Shown here: positions 16,707-25,471 of the stretch, piece by piece
Position numbering within the stretch: position 1 is the first letter of the stretch
Layout: every line of letters starts with the position of its first letter
Source: AC-49 sp963817035
GTDB lineage: Bacteria > Actinomycetota > Thermoleophilia > Solirubrobacterales > Solirubrobacteraceae
Length of the DNA stretch: 64,000 bases
Direction of reading: 5' to 3'
NCBI GenBank assembly: GCA_963817035.1
Contig: CAWFMM010000003.1
Location: 744,001 to 808,000, forward strand
Position numbers and translations under genes: made by a program
The notes under the pieces: generated by a model
The model's input: only the letters and a program-made list of their open reading frames with translations
Database searches by the model: none
Told to the model about the DNA's origin: nothing

Positions 16707-18974
16707 CTATCTGACGAGCACCGTCATCTGCATCCCGGGCGCATGAAGCTCGCACACGAGGTGGTAGGTGCCGGCCGTGTGGAACGTGTAATCGAACGAG
16801 CCGCGGTTGCGTTCGTTGGCGGTGAAGCGCTTGGGGCCCGAGCGGACCTCGATCGAGTGCGACTCACGCGACTGCCAGTGCCAGGCGACCTTCGTCCCGG
16901 TGGTGATGCGCACGGTCGGCCGGGCGCTCCCGTCGAAGAACTGGTTGTCCTGGATGAAGACGTCGTCGGGACCGGCGTTGGGGACGGTCGGCAGCGGCGC
17001 GGCGGCCGGCGCGGGCACCGGCTTGGGCTTGCCGGCCAGGACGGCCAGCGCACCCGGCGGATAGGCGGCCTTGGGGTTGCTGATCAGGCGCACGGTCTTC
17101 GTTGTGAGGTTGCGGACGTAGATCGCGCGCGCCGGGTCGGTCTTGGACGGCGCGAGGTTGGTCGCAGCCGAGACAAAGGCGACACGGGTACCGTCGTCGG
17201 AGATCGACGGGCTGTCGGATACGCCGTCAGCCGTCCCGCTGACCGAGGTCACCGCGGCGCCGTGACGCGTCCACGCCATCACGGCCGTCTTGGTGCCGTT
17301 GACGACGGTGAACGCGACGACGCGCCCGTCCTTCGAGACGACCGGATCGAGCGGGTTCCCGGTCGGGGTCGGGATGTTCACCGTGCGGTTGTGGAGCAGG
17401 TCACGCAGGAACAGGCCCGGGTGCCCGGTGCTCCGGCCGAGGTCGGTGGCGTCGGAGGTGAACGCGACCCAGCGGCCGTCCGGGGAGATCGACGGATCCG
17501 ACGAGAAGCCGTCGGCCGGCGTACCGCCGGCGGTCCTGCTGATCAGCGTCTGCGCCCCGGTCGCGACGTCGCGGACGAAGACCTCGCTGCCCGCCCGGCC
17601 GGGATCGGTGACGCGCCCGGTGGCCATCGTGTAGACGAGCCTCGAGCCATCGCCCGACAGGCCGGGCTCGTAGGGATCGGCGAACGCCGCGCCGCCGACC
17701 GTCGCACCGCGCACGACCTGGCGCTGGTGGCCGGTGCGCAGGTCCGCGACGAGCACGACGGTGCGACCGTCGCGCACCGCCTCGTAGGCCGAGTGCGAGC
17801 CGTCGGCCGAGATCGTCGGGTTGTAGGCCGACTGCGAGTCGGGCACGTCCTTGACCGGCGTGTCGAGGCGCTTCGTCGTGCCGGAGTGCGAGAGCAGGAC
17901 GCCGATGCGCCCGTAGCGCTTGGCGAAGTTCTGGTTGCCGGCCGCCGACTCGTAGGTGATCAGCTTGCCGTTGCCGGAGATCGCCGAGTTGTAGGCCGAC
18001 CGCGGGTCGGGCCCCGAAGCGTCGCCCTTGGGCAGGCGGCTGACGATCGTGTCCCTGCCGGACTCAAGGTCGGCGCGCATGACCGCAATCTCACCGAGCT
18101 TGATCGCCAGCGGCAGCTTCTGGCGGTAGGCCTCGTAGGAGACGTAGCGCCCGTCGGCCGAGATGTCGGGGTTCGTCGCGTAGTCCTGGGGCAGGGCGAC
18201 GAGCGCACCGCGATAGGTCGGCGGCGGTCCGTTGTAGCGCGCCTGGTCAAGCCAGCGCGGGAGCTGGCTGATCTGGCGGCTGAGCAGCCGCTGGGCCTGC
18301 GCGGCCGGTGTCGCCTTACCGTGGACGCCGGTGTCCGCGCGCTCGTGGAGCACCGCGATCGACATCGCCTCGACCTGCCCCGGCGAGCGTCCGTGGAGCG
18401 CGGCGATGGCCAGTGGGCTGAGCTCGGCGCGGCGCAGCGCGCGGAACTCGATGTCCGTCACGCCGAAGATGTCCGGGGCCTCGCTGGCGATCGCGAACTG
18501 GTGCAGCGAATGGAAGAACAGGTGCTGGGCGAGGTGACCCTGGGTGATCGTCAGCAGCGCGCGCTGCTCCATCGCATCGGTCCGCTGCGGCCCGAGGCTC
18601 CCGGCCAGCGGAGCGACGAGTGCGACCGCGAGCTTCTGCGGGTCGGGCCAACCGTGCTTGGCCGCAAGCTGCGCGAGGGTGTTGTGATCGTTGCGCAGCT
18701 GGTCCCACAGCTCGTTGCGCGTGATGTGGACGAGGCGGTAAAGCCTCGCCTCGTCATAGGGCAGCCAATGGTTGTAGACCCACGCCTCGGGCGGCAGCCA
18801 GTGCGCGGCGGCGTTCGTCGGCGCGCCGGAGTCGGGCGAATGGGTGGTGATCGGTAGGCCGGCCTTCTGGACGGCGCCCGTCGCCGTCGTCGCCGCGCCG
18901 GGGCTCGGTTTGCTCGATCCGCAACCCGCGAGCGCGATGGTCCCGACGACCAACAGCCCCCCGAGCATCCGCAT
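16707..18974 (-). CDS. Lipoprotein with TolB-like propeller and C-terminal cupredoxin domain
   Basis: 755 residues, anchored outside the membrane by a lipobox (IALAGC, Cys18). Residues about 55-260 form a helical domain I cannot assign (EAWVYNHWLPYDEARLYRLV, HNTLAQLAAKHGW). Residues about 270-660 carry at least seven WD40/PD40-like blades, each with 'NP-ISADGRYVSYEA' or 'PSISPDGRWVAFTS' patterns. Residues about 675-755 are a blue-copper domain with His706, Cys741, His744 and Met748. Start ATG 18974, with TAACGT 7 nt upstream. The combination suggests an extracellular redox or copper-linked surface protein; the precise role is unknown. Confidence 0.8.
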   Translation of the reverse strand: MRMLGGLLVVGTIALAGCGSSKPSPGAATTATGAVQKAGLPITTHSPDSGAPTNAAAHWLPPEAWVYNHWLPYDEARLYRLVHITRNELWDQLRNDHNTLAQLAAKHGWPDPQKLAVALVAPLAGSLGPQRTDAMEQRALLTITQGHLAQHLFFHSLHQFAIASEAPDIFGVTDIEFRALRRAELSPLAIAALHGRSPGQVEAMSIAVLHERADTGVHGKATPAAQAQRLLSRQISQLPRWLDQARYNGPPPTYRGALVALPQDYATNPDISADGRYVSYEAYRQKLPLAIKLGEIAVMRADLESGRDTIVSRLPKGDASGPDPRSAYNSAISGNGKLITYESAAGNQNFAKRYGRIGVLLSHSGTTKRLDTPVKDVPDSQSAYNPTISADGSHSAYEAVRDGRTVVLVADLRTGHQRQVVRGATVGGAAFADPYEPGLSGDGSRLVYTMATGRVTDPGRAGSEVFVRDVATGAQTLISRTAGGTPADGFSSDPSISPDGRWVAFTSDATDLGRSTGHPGLFLRDLLHNRTVNIPTPTGNPLDPVVSKDGRVVAFTVVNGTKTAVMAWTRHGAAVTSVSGTADGVSDSPSISDDGTRVAFVSAATNLAPSKTDPARAIYVRNLTTKTVRLISNPKAAYPPGALAVLAGKPKPVPAPAAAPLPTVPNAGPDDVFIQDNQFFDGSARPTVRITTGTKVAWHWQSRESHSIEVRSGPKRFTANERNRGSFDYTFHTAGTYHLVCELHAPGMQMTVLVR

Positions 18975-18981
18975 CGGCTCG

Positions 18982-18987
18982 ACGTTA
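18982..18987 (-). promoter_or_regulatory. Putative leaderless -10 box (TAACGT), propeller-cupredoxin gene
   Basis: TAACGT ends 7 nt before the ATG at 18974. Its TAA is the stop codon of the methyltransferase gene upstream. Confidence 0.5.
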
Positions 18988-19611
18988 CCCGATCGGACGC
19001 GCGGCGCCGAAGACCAGCGGCCGGACGATCGGCGGCGCGCGGCGCAACTCACCATGCTCGAGCTCGAAGACGTCGAACCCTGCGCCCTCGATGTTGGCCA
19101 CCGTCGAACGGTTGCAGTTGCAGCCGTGGCCGATGCGCAGCTGGACGAAGTTCAGGCGATCCTGCCAGCGCGCGAGCCCCGGCTCGTCGGAGCGCACGTG
19201 CTCGAGGAAGATCAGCTGACCGTCGGGCTTGAGGAGGCGCTTGATCTCGCCGAGCGCCTTGGCGGGAGCGGATACCGTGCACAGCACGAGCGTCGAGACG
19301 ACGAAATCGAAGCTGTGATCTTCGAACGGCAGCTGCTCGGCCGGGACCTCCATAACCCGTGCGGGGAGTGAATGGTGAACGAGCTTGGCGCGCAGCCGAC
19401 GGGCCATCGGCTCCTCCGGTTCGGTGATGACAAGCTCGGTCACCGCCTTGCCGTAGTAGGGCAGGTTGGCGCCCGTTCCGCCGCCGATCTCAAGGACGCG
19501 CCCGCTCGTGCGCGCGAGAAGCTCACGGCGATGCGGGCCGAAGACGGCCTTCTCCTGTGGGGCCATGAGCCGGTCATAGCCCGCCGCGAAGATCTGCCCC
19601 CAAAGGCTCAT
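18985..19611 (-). CDS. Class I SAM-dependent methyltransferase
   Basis: 208 residues. Motif I RVLEIGGGTGANLPYY, motif II region LVITEPEEPMARRLRAKL, motif IV FDFVVSTLVLCTV, and LLKPDGQLIFLEHVRS. This is the UbiE/methyltransferase-11 type; the C-terminal GHGCNCNRSTVANIEGAGF pattern is shared with a subgroup of phospholipid or thiol methyltransferase-like proteins. Target unknown. Divergent from the AraC-type gene with 48 bp between the start codons, and each side has its own TAnnnT box. Confidence 0.88.
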   Translation of the reverse strand: MSLWGQIFAAGYDRLMAPQEKAVFGPHRRELLARTSGRVLEIGGGTGANLPYYGKAVTELVITEPEEPMARRLRAKLVHHSLPARVMEVPAEQLPFEDHSFDFVVSTLVLCTVSAPAKALGEIKRLLKPDGQLIFLEHVRSDEPGLARWQDRLNFVQLRIGHGCNCNRSTVANIEGAGFDVFELEHGELRRAPPIVRPLVFGAARPIG

Positions 19612-19617
19612 GGGAAC

Positions 19618-19623
19618 ACAGTA
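19618..19623 (-). promoter_or_regulatory. Putative leaderless -10 box (TACTGT), methyltransferase
   Basis: TACTGT ends 6 nt before the ATG at 19611. Confidence 0.5.
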
Positions 19624-19645
19624 GCGCGCTCCCCGACCGTCGCGG

Positions 19646-19651
19646 TACCGT
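19646..19651 (+). promoter_or_regulatory. Putative leaderless -10 box (TACCGT), AraC-type regulator
   Basis: TACCGT ends 8 nt before the ATG at 19660. Together with 19618-19623 it forms a compact divergent promoter pair. Confidence 0.5.
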
Positions 19652-19659
19652 GGTCTGCC

Positions 19660-20094
19660 ATGGCCTACGTCCCGGCCCCTCGCCACCTGCTCCGCGCCAA
19701 GGACCTCGCCGACGCGCGCTACTTCGAGCCGTTGACCGTCGATGACCTCGCGCGCGCGGCGCGACTGTCGCGAGCGCACTTCAGCCGCGAGTTCCGCGCC
19801 ACGTTCGGCGAGTCGCCGCACGCCTACCTGCTGACCCGGCGCCTCGAGCGCGCGGCCGCGCTGCTGCGCAACACCGACCGCTCGGTCTCCGACATCTGCT
19901 TCTCGGTCGGCCTGCGCAGCGTCGGCTCGTTCACGACGAGCTTCTCGCGGACGTTCGGCCGCTCGCCGACTGCCTACCGCACGGCGTTCCCACCCGCGGC
20001 CGAGCACGCGATGGTCCCGACCTGCGTGCTGCGCGCGTACGGTCGCCCGCAACGCAGCACGTTTCGAGAAGACAGGGCCGCCGTCGCGGGCTAG
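19660..20094 (+). CDS. Short AraC-family transcriptional regulator
   Basis: 144 residues, essentially only the two-helix-turn-helix DNA-binding unit: LTVDDLARAARLSRAHFSRE, FRATFGESPHAYLLTRRLER, then SVSDICFSVGLRSVGSFTTS and FGRSPTAYR. There is no ligand-binding domain. Directly upstream of a VOC-family gene (44 bp), a common pairing in actinobacteria, so it likely controls that gene and possibly the divergent methyltransferase. Confidence 0.9.
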   Translation: MAYVPAPRHLLRAKDLADARYFEPLTVDDLARAARLSRAHFSREFRATFGESPHAYLLTRRLERAAALLRNTDRSVSDICFSVGLRSVGSFTTSFSRTFGRSPTAYRTAFPPAAEHAMVPTCVLRAYGRPQRSTFREDRAAVAG

Positions 20095-20138
20095 CGTGGT
20101 CTCCCGAAACACGAACCCTTGACGTTCAGGAGCACACG

Positions 20139-20597
20139 ATGATCAAGATCGCCACCGCACAGCTGTGGGTCCACGACCAGGACGAGGCACTCGCGTTCTA
20201 CACGCAGAAGCTCGGCATGGAGGTCCGGATGGACGTGACGTTCGCCGAGATGGGCAACTTCCGCTGGCTCTCGGTCGGGCCGGTCGGCCAGGACGACGTC
20301 TCGATCGTCCTGATGGCAATCCCCGGCCCGCCGATGATCGACCCCGAGACCGGCGAGCAGATCAAGAACCTGATGGCCAAGGGCTTCGCCGGCACCGTCT
20401 TCCTCTCGACCGACGACGCGCAGGCGTCCTACGAGGAGCTCAAGGGACGCGGGGTCGAGTTCTCCGAGGAGCCCGAGGAGCGCGTCTACGGAATCGACAC
20501 CGGATTCCACGACCCGTCGGGCAACAGCTTCCGGCTGACCCAGCTGCGTGACTCGGGCGAGATCGAGCAGGCGGCCGCGGCAAGCGTCAGCGCCTGA
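20139..20597 (+). CDS. VOC-family (glyoxalase/bleomycin-resistance fold) protein
   Basis: 152 residues with one complete vicinal-oxygen-chelate module pair: LWVHDQDEALAFYTQKLGME at the start and GFHDPSGNSFRLTQL at the end, with a Glu/Gln-rich middle. Known members are metal-dependent lyases, dioxygenases or resistance proteins; the substrate here is unknown. GGAGC lies 6 nt before the ATG, one of the clearer ribosome binding sites in this part of the window. Follows the AraC-type gene. Confidence 0.88.
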   Translation: MIKIATAQLWVHDQDEALAFYTQKLGMEVRMDVTFAEMGNFRWLSVGPVGQDDVSIVLMAIPGPPMIDPETGEQIKNLMAKGFAGTVFLSTDDAQASYEELKGRGVEFSEEPEERVYGIDTGFHDPSGNSFRLTQLRDSGEIEQAAAASVSA

Positions 20598-20600
20598 GGC

Positions 20601-21788
20601 TCAGCACTGCGGGTACTCGTTCGACGGGACGTACTCCAGCGCGCCCGTGTCGGTGACCTGCAGGAGCACCGGGTTGGGATCGACGCTCTTGGTGTAGAAG
20701 CGGGTGCCCGAGAACGACAGCGTGCCGAGGTAGTAGTGGTTGCTGGGGAGGCGGTTGATCGTGACCGCCTCCCGGCCCTTGGCGTCGAAGCGGCCCTTGA
20801 ACGTGCCGGCCGCCGCGAGGACGTAGTTGTGGCGACGGCAGCGGGCCAGTCGCTTGATCTTCAGCGTGCCGATCCCACCGGGCGCGGCCTCGGGGAACTC
20901 GGCGGTGAAGGTCAGCACCGGGTGCGAGGAGTGGGGCTTGCTGAGCACGCCGTGAGCGCGGCGGAAGTCGCTGCGGACGTCGACGTGCAGCGGCGCCGAC
21001 CACGGCGTCGCGAAGATCAGGTCGTCGAGCGCGTCGTTGCGACCTTCGATCGATCCGCGCGACACGCAGGTCCAGTCGCCGGGGCGTTTGAACGCGTCCT
21101 CGGGAATCTGGGCGAGCGGGATGGAGATGGCCTGGGGCGCCATCAGCTTTCCGCTGACCGAGCCGTCGGCATTGACCTTCGCGTCGCGCGCGCAACGGGT
21201 GTCGCCGTCGCCGCCGGGCGGGATCGGCGCGCGCACGCCGGCGAACGCGTTGGCCCCCTTCAGCGGCTTGTCGCGGTAGACGAGCGGGCCGCCGACCGCG
21301 GCGGGGGCGACCGAGCCGTCGGCGAAGAACGAGCCGGTCGATGTGGCCGAGCCCGCGCCGCCCATGCAGTCGTTGCGCCCACCGGTCGCCGGACCGACCG
21401 AGACGCTGACGCTGTAGGTGCCCGTTCCCTCGAACTGGATCTCGACGCCGACCGGCGTGATCGTCCCGACGGTGCCGGGGCCGCCGAGGCAGTAGGGCGT
21501 GTTCTGCGGCTGGGTCGGCTGGCCATCGGGCACGCCGGTGATCTGGAGCGCGGCGTGCTGCGAGGCGCCGGCAGCGGGCGAGTCCTCGAACACGTAGCCG
21601 ATCTCGTAGCCGCCGAGCCAGTTCAGGTGCGGCGTGTCAGCGAGCGGCAGCCAGTCGCCCGCGGGCGAGTGGTCGATCGAGTTCGCGTGGGCCAGACGAA
21701 CGTAGAGCGTCGGCGGCGTGAACGCATTCGCGGGAACCGCCCACAGCAGGCCGGCCAGCAGGCCGAGCAGCACGGCGCGCTTGCACAT
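20601..21788 (-). CDS. Secreted hypothetical protein
   Basis: 395 residues. Residues 1-22 are a signal peptide (AVLLGLLAGLLWAVPANA). The mature part is beta-rich, with several cysteines (TPYCLGGPG, GRNDCMGG, GDTRCARD, DWTCVSRG, LARCRRHNY, final EYPQC) that could pair as disulfides, and Gly/Pro-rich turns. No enzyme motif is visible and I do not recognise the family. A TAGCGT box ends 7 nt before ATG 21788. It lies just downstream of, and on the same strand as, the 1157-residue secreted protein, and may act with it at the cell surface. Confidence 0.75.
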   Translation of the reverse strand: MCKRAVLLGLLAGLLWAVPANAFTPPTLYVRLAHANSIDHSPAGDWLPLADTPHLNWLGGYEIGYVFEDSPAAGASQHAALQITGVPDGQPTQPQNTPYCLGGPGTVGTITPVGVEIQFEGTGTYSVSVSVGPATGGRNDCMGGAGSATSTGSFFADGSVAPAAVGGPLVYRDKPLKGANAFAGVRAPIPPGGDGDTRCARDAKVNADGSVSGKLMAPQAISIPLAQIPEDAFKRPGDWTCVSRGSIEGRNDALDDLIFATPWSAPLHVDVRSDFRRAHGVLSKPHSSHPVLTFTAEFPEAAPGGIGTLKIKRLARCRRHNYVLAAAGTFKGRFDAKGREAVTINRLPSNHYYLGTLSFSGTRFYTKSVDPNPVLLQVTDTGALEYVPSNEYPQC

Positions 21789-21795
21789 CTCCGCG

Positions 21796-21801
21796 ACGCT
21801 A
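21796..21801 (-). promoter_or_regulatory. Putative leaderless -10 box (TAGCGT), secreted protein gene
   Basis: TAGCGT ends 7 nt before the ATG at 21788; GGAG directly touches the ATG and is too close to act as a ribosome binding site. Confidence 0.5.
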
Positions 21802-21830
21802 CCGCAACGAGCGACCGCCGCTCCCACCGG

Positions 21831-21845
21831 AGGGGTCAGACCCCT
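21831..21845. repeat. Palindrome AGGGGTC-A-GACCCCT
   Basis: A perfect 7-bp inverted repeat with one central base, in the 71-bp gap between two minus-strand secreted-protein genes. GGGGTC-nn-GACCCC palindromes are recurrent in G+C-rich genomes, but I found no second intergenic copy in this window. It may be a terminator stem or protein-binding site. Confidence 0.4.
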
Positions 21846-21859
21846 TGAGTGGAGGCGAC

Positions 21860-24800
21860 TCAGATCCTGGCCGTCGCCGTGCGAACGACCGGCGTGCCCT
21901 TGCGGCCGTTCGCGGCGTACGCGGTGACGGTGACGGTCGCCACGGCGCGCGGGCCGATGTCGGTCACCCGCGCCGAGCGGTGCGTGGCCGTCGTCAGGAA
22001 CAGGCGGTGCTTGCCGTCGGTGCTGCGCACGGCGATCCGGTAGGTCCGTGCGTTGCGCGCTGCGCCGAACGAGACGGTCAGCGTATGGCGGACGACCGCG
22101 ACCTTCAGCCGCGCCGCGCGCCCGGGGCGCAGCGGCCCGGGCGCGGTGAAGTGCGCCAGCACGACACGCGGTCGCGGCAGGCCGTCCTGCTCGATCAGGG
22201 CGACGATCGCGCGCCGGCCGGCCGGACCGTCGGCCGGGGCGAACGCGAGCGTGCCGCTCGAGCCGCTGGCCTTGCCGATCGCGTGCAGGAGCTTGCCGCC
22301 GAGCTCGGCGAACGTGACCGTCATCCCCGGGCGCGGCTTCAGGCGGTAGGCCAGGCTCAGCGTGCGCCCGTGGCCGGTGACCCGCCCACTCAGCGCCGGC
22401 TTCGGGAGCGGGTGGGACTCGGCCACCGAGGCGAGCGCGGGCGAGCCGGGCAGGGCCTCGACGTGCCACGTGCCGGCGGCCGGGCTGCGCAGGGCGACGA
22501 CCGTCGTGTCGGTTCCCGGAACCGGGAAGGCGGCAGCGAGCGGGTGCCCGGGCGCCGCCATCGCCGCCGTCGCGGCGGCCAGGTCGCCGACCGCCGGGAC
22601 GAACCGCTGGCCGTCCGGCCCGGTCAAGGCGACCGACGGTGCGCCCCCGGCGCCCTCGACCGCCACGTCGACCGTCGTCGCGTGCGACAGGACGATCGGC
22701 AGCCCCGGCCCGGCCGCGCGCGCCCCCCGCGGAGGAGCCGACGCCCGGTAGCTCGAGAGGTCGCACTCATCGGTTGGGTCGAAGTCGGGCGAGGGCACGA
22801 GGTCGGTGTAGGAGTGCCCGAAGTGATGGCCGGCGGTGATGAGCGGGAACGGGAAGATCGGATCGCGGCCGCACAACCCGAACCCGTTCGTCGAGACCGC
22901 GACCTCGACCGACGAGAGGTGGAGCACGTCGGCGAGCACGACGTCGGCCCGGAAGTCCGCCGAGAACAGCCTGTGCGGCAGGTCGAACGTCGCGTTGATC
23001 GCCGCCGACATGTGGATGATCGGGTCGAAGTCGAGGTCGAACGACCCGTCGAGCGACACGAAGCCGGTGCTGATGAACAGCAGATGCGCCGTGTCGACCG
23101 GCACGCCGGCGAGCAGCGCGGTCCCGGTGACCTCGATCTTGAACGGGTCGGCGAACGTCACCGCGATGTCGCCGTTGATCTGCATTGTGTTGATGAAGTT
23201 CGTGATCGTCCCGACCGGGATCACGCCGATGCCGACGCCGGCGGTGATCTTCGTCTCGGGCTCCAGCTCGACGCCGCCCTTGATGTCGTTGATGTAGACG
23301 TCGGTGAAGACCGGCAGCCCGAACCCCGGCGGCTTGATGTCGATCATCCCCTGAACGAAGTGGCCCTTGGCGAACGAGACGCTCGCGCTGAGGACCAGCC
23401 CCGCCGGCGGCGGGAACTTCAGCGTGCCACTCCCGTCCCAGATGTCGTACTTCGCGTCGTAGCTGATGGCGAAATCGCACAGCAGCGGGCCGATCGGCGC
23501 GTTGGAGATCGCGATGTTCAGCGAGTTGAGGCGCAGGCCTTCGGCGGTTGTGACGGTCAACTCGGCGTGCCCGGTGATGCCGCCGAACACCGCGGGCAGC
23601 TTGAGATCGATCGGGATCCGCACGCCGTCGGCGGTCAGCTTGACGTCGAGCTTGGCGTTGATCGGGAAGCCGTCGAGCGCCGACGCGTACTGGCTCATGT
23701 CGAAGTTGAAGAGGTCCGTCTCGGCGCCGGCGGTCGGCAGCTTGATGTGGATCGGGCCGTGCCAGAGCGTGAAGCTGAACCCGCTGGACTCGGCGATCAC
23801 GCTGACCGCGCCGGTCGTGTCGAGCGAGTGCTCGTGGGGGTCGAGGATGATCTGCACGCCCGGGTCGGGCACGATCCGCAGGCCGTTGAGGTCGAACTCG
23901 CCGTCGGAGACGACCTTGGTCGCGAACTCGCCCGTCCCGTGCAGGAAGCAGCCGAGCTCGCCCTGGATGTGGACGTCGCCGAAGCCGACGGTCGAGCAGG
24001 TCGTCGTCGCCTTGGGATCGCCGCCGCCCGGGACGCCGGCGATGCCGGGGACGCCGGTCGGCCGTTGCGATCCATAGGCCATCGCGACGATCTGACCGTT
24101 CTGATTGATGCCGCCCGTGTGGTTGAGGACCGCGATCCCGCCGCCGTCATCGGCGGCGCCGACCGAGATCTGTCCGTTCTGGTCGCCGCCGATCAGGCGG
24201 TCGGTCTGCGACCAGCCGGCGCCGTCGGGCGACGTGCGCACGCTCACGCCCGGCGTCTTGCCGCCGCGCGACTCCCAGCCGACGACGAGCCGGCCGTTGG
24301 GGGTCTCGGACATATCGCGGTACTGCGCGTCGTTGGCGTCGGAGACGGTCAGCGGCGCGCCGACAACTCCGCCGGTGACCGAGCGCACGGCGTACGGGCC
24401 GTTGGCCGCCGGGCGGTTGATCAGGAACAACCCAGACGGGCCGCCGGCGAGCTGGGGCTCATCGCCGGGCAGCACCGACGCCGGAGCCCAGTTCGCGACG
24501 TCGTTGGCCGAGCCGGCCCCGGTGAAGCGCCGGATCAGCGTCTGGCGGTGCAGGTCGGAGAACGCCGCGACCGGCGAGCCGCCGTCCAGCGCGACGCTGC
24601 CCGAGTAGGCCTCGTCGACGCTGGCGCCGGCGAGGTTGGCGAACGCCTTCGTGTACCTGCCGGGTGAGAGCGACTGGACGTAGGTGCCGCCGGTGACCGT
24701 GTCGGTCGTGGTGAGGATCTGCGGGTCGTTGGCCGGCCCGAACTCGACGACGCCGCCGCCGATTGGCTCGTCGCCGACGATGCCCGGCCCGGTGAAGCTC

Positions 24801-25333
24801 GCGCCGCCGTCCTCGGAGACCCATTCGAGCACGGTGGTCGACGGGCTCGAGGCGTCAGGGGTCGCGGCGTCGGGCTTGGTGAAGTTGGTCGGATAGCGGT
24901 AGTCGAGGATCACGATCTGCTGGCCGACCTGGACGATCCGCGCGCCATCGGTGGATGTGTTGAACGCCGGGCTGTCGCCGTCGCCGTAGGCCTTGTCGGG
25001 GACGAGCACCGAGCTCGCGCTGCATGCACTCGCGCGGCGCGGCAGGCGGCAATAGTGGATCGCGTCGGCGCTGACGCCGTCGGAGGTGATCCAGACGATG
25101 TGCGACGTGCCCGCGCCGTCGACGAGCACGTCGGGGAACTTGCCCGAGGGCGACAGCGTGACCGGGGCCGGCAGGGCGGCCGGCTTGGTCGCGATCGCCT
25201 TCGTGATGCCCTTGTAGCCGGGGGTGCTGTAGCCCGCCGAGGGCCTGGCGATCGCGGACGACGGGGCAACGACGCAGAAGAGCAGCGCAACGGCGAAGGC
25301 CAAGCCATGCCGGAAACCGCCGATCGGCACCAT
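21860..25333 (-). CDS. Large secreted beta-rich protein
   Basis: 1157 residues. N-terminal signal (about 8-29, ending SSAIA). Residues about 55-430 resemble a sialidase/BNR-type propeller (FPDVLVDGAGTSHIVWITSD, TVLEWVSEDGGASFTG, VSVRTSPDGAGWSQTDRLIG). Residues about 440-860 form long regular strands of a probable beta-helix or beta-sandwich (VSLDGSFDLDFDPIIHMSAA). The last 280 residues look like Ig/FnIII-type modules (TYRIAVRSTDGKHRLFLTTA). No catalytic residues are recognisable. Probably an extracellular or cell-surface structural or binding protein. The nearest TAnnnT box (TAGGCT, 25396-25401) is about 60 nt upstream. Confidence 0.75.
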   Translation of the reverse strand: MVPIGGFRHGLAFAVALLFCVVAPSSAIARPSAGYSTPGYKGITKAIATKPAALPAPVTLSPSGKFPDVLVDGAGTSHIVWITSDGVSADAIHYCRLPRRASACSASSVLVPDKAYGDGDSPAFNTSTDGARIVQVGQQIVILDYRYPTNFTKPDAATPDASSPSTTVLEWVSEDGGASFTGPGIVGDEPIGGGVVEFGPANDPQILTTTDTVTGGTYVQSLSPGRYTKAFANLAGASVDEAYSGSVALDGGSPVAAFSDLHRQTLIRRFTGAGSANDVANWAPASVLPGDEPQLAGGPSGLFLINRPAANGPYAVRSVTGGVVGAPLTVSDANDAQYRDMSETPNGRLVVGWESRGGKTPGVSVRTSPDGAGWSQTDRLIGGDQNGQISVGAADDGGGIAVLNHTGGINQNGQIVAMAYGSQRPTGVPGIAGVPGGGDPKATTTCSTVGFGDVHIQGELGCFLHGTGEFATKVVSDGEFDLNGLRIVPDPGVQIILDPHEHSLDTTGAVSVIAESSGFSFTLWHGPIHIKLPTAGAETDLFNFDMSQYASALDGFPINAKLDVKLTADGVRIPIDLKLPAVFGGITGHAELTVTTAEGLRLNSLNIAISNAPIGPLLCDFAISYDAKYDIWDGSGTLKFPPPAGLVLSASVSFAKGHFVQGMIDIKPPGFGLPVFTDVYINDIKGGVELEPETKITAGVGIGVIPVGTITNFINTMQINGDIAVTFADPFKIEVTGTALLAGVPVDTAHLLFISTGFVSLDGSFDLDFDPIIHMSAAINATFDLPHRLFSADFRADVVLADVLHLSSVEVAVSTNGFGLCGRDPIFPFPLITAGHHFGHSYTDLVPSPDFDPTDECDLSSYRASAPPRGARAAGPGLPIVLSHATTVDVAVEGAGGAPSVALTGPDGQRFVPAVGDLAAATAAMAAPGHPLAAAFPVPGTDTTVVALRSPAAGTWHVEALPGSPALASVAESHPLPKPALSGRVTGHGRTLSLAYRLKPRPGMTVTFAELGGKLLHAIGKASGSSGTLAFAPADGPAGRRAIVALIEQDGLPRPRVVLAHFTAPGPLRPGRAARLKVAVVRHTLTVSFGAARNARTYRIAVRSTDGKHRLFLTTATHRSARVTDIGPRAVATVTVTAYAANGRKGTPVVRTATARI

Positions 25334-25471
25334 CCGTGTTCGCCTCGGTCCCGGTCCTCACGACCGGGCGGGCTGCCCGGCACGTCTGCGAGGTCGAGCC
25401 TATACCCGCGCAACCGAGGCGTTGCCGGCGCGTAACCGTTTGCCAATGTGGTGGTCGGGAGCGCGCGTGGT

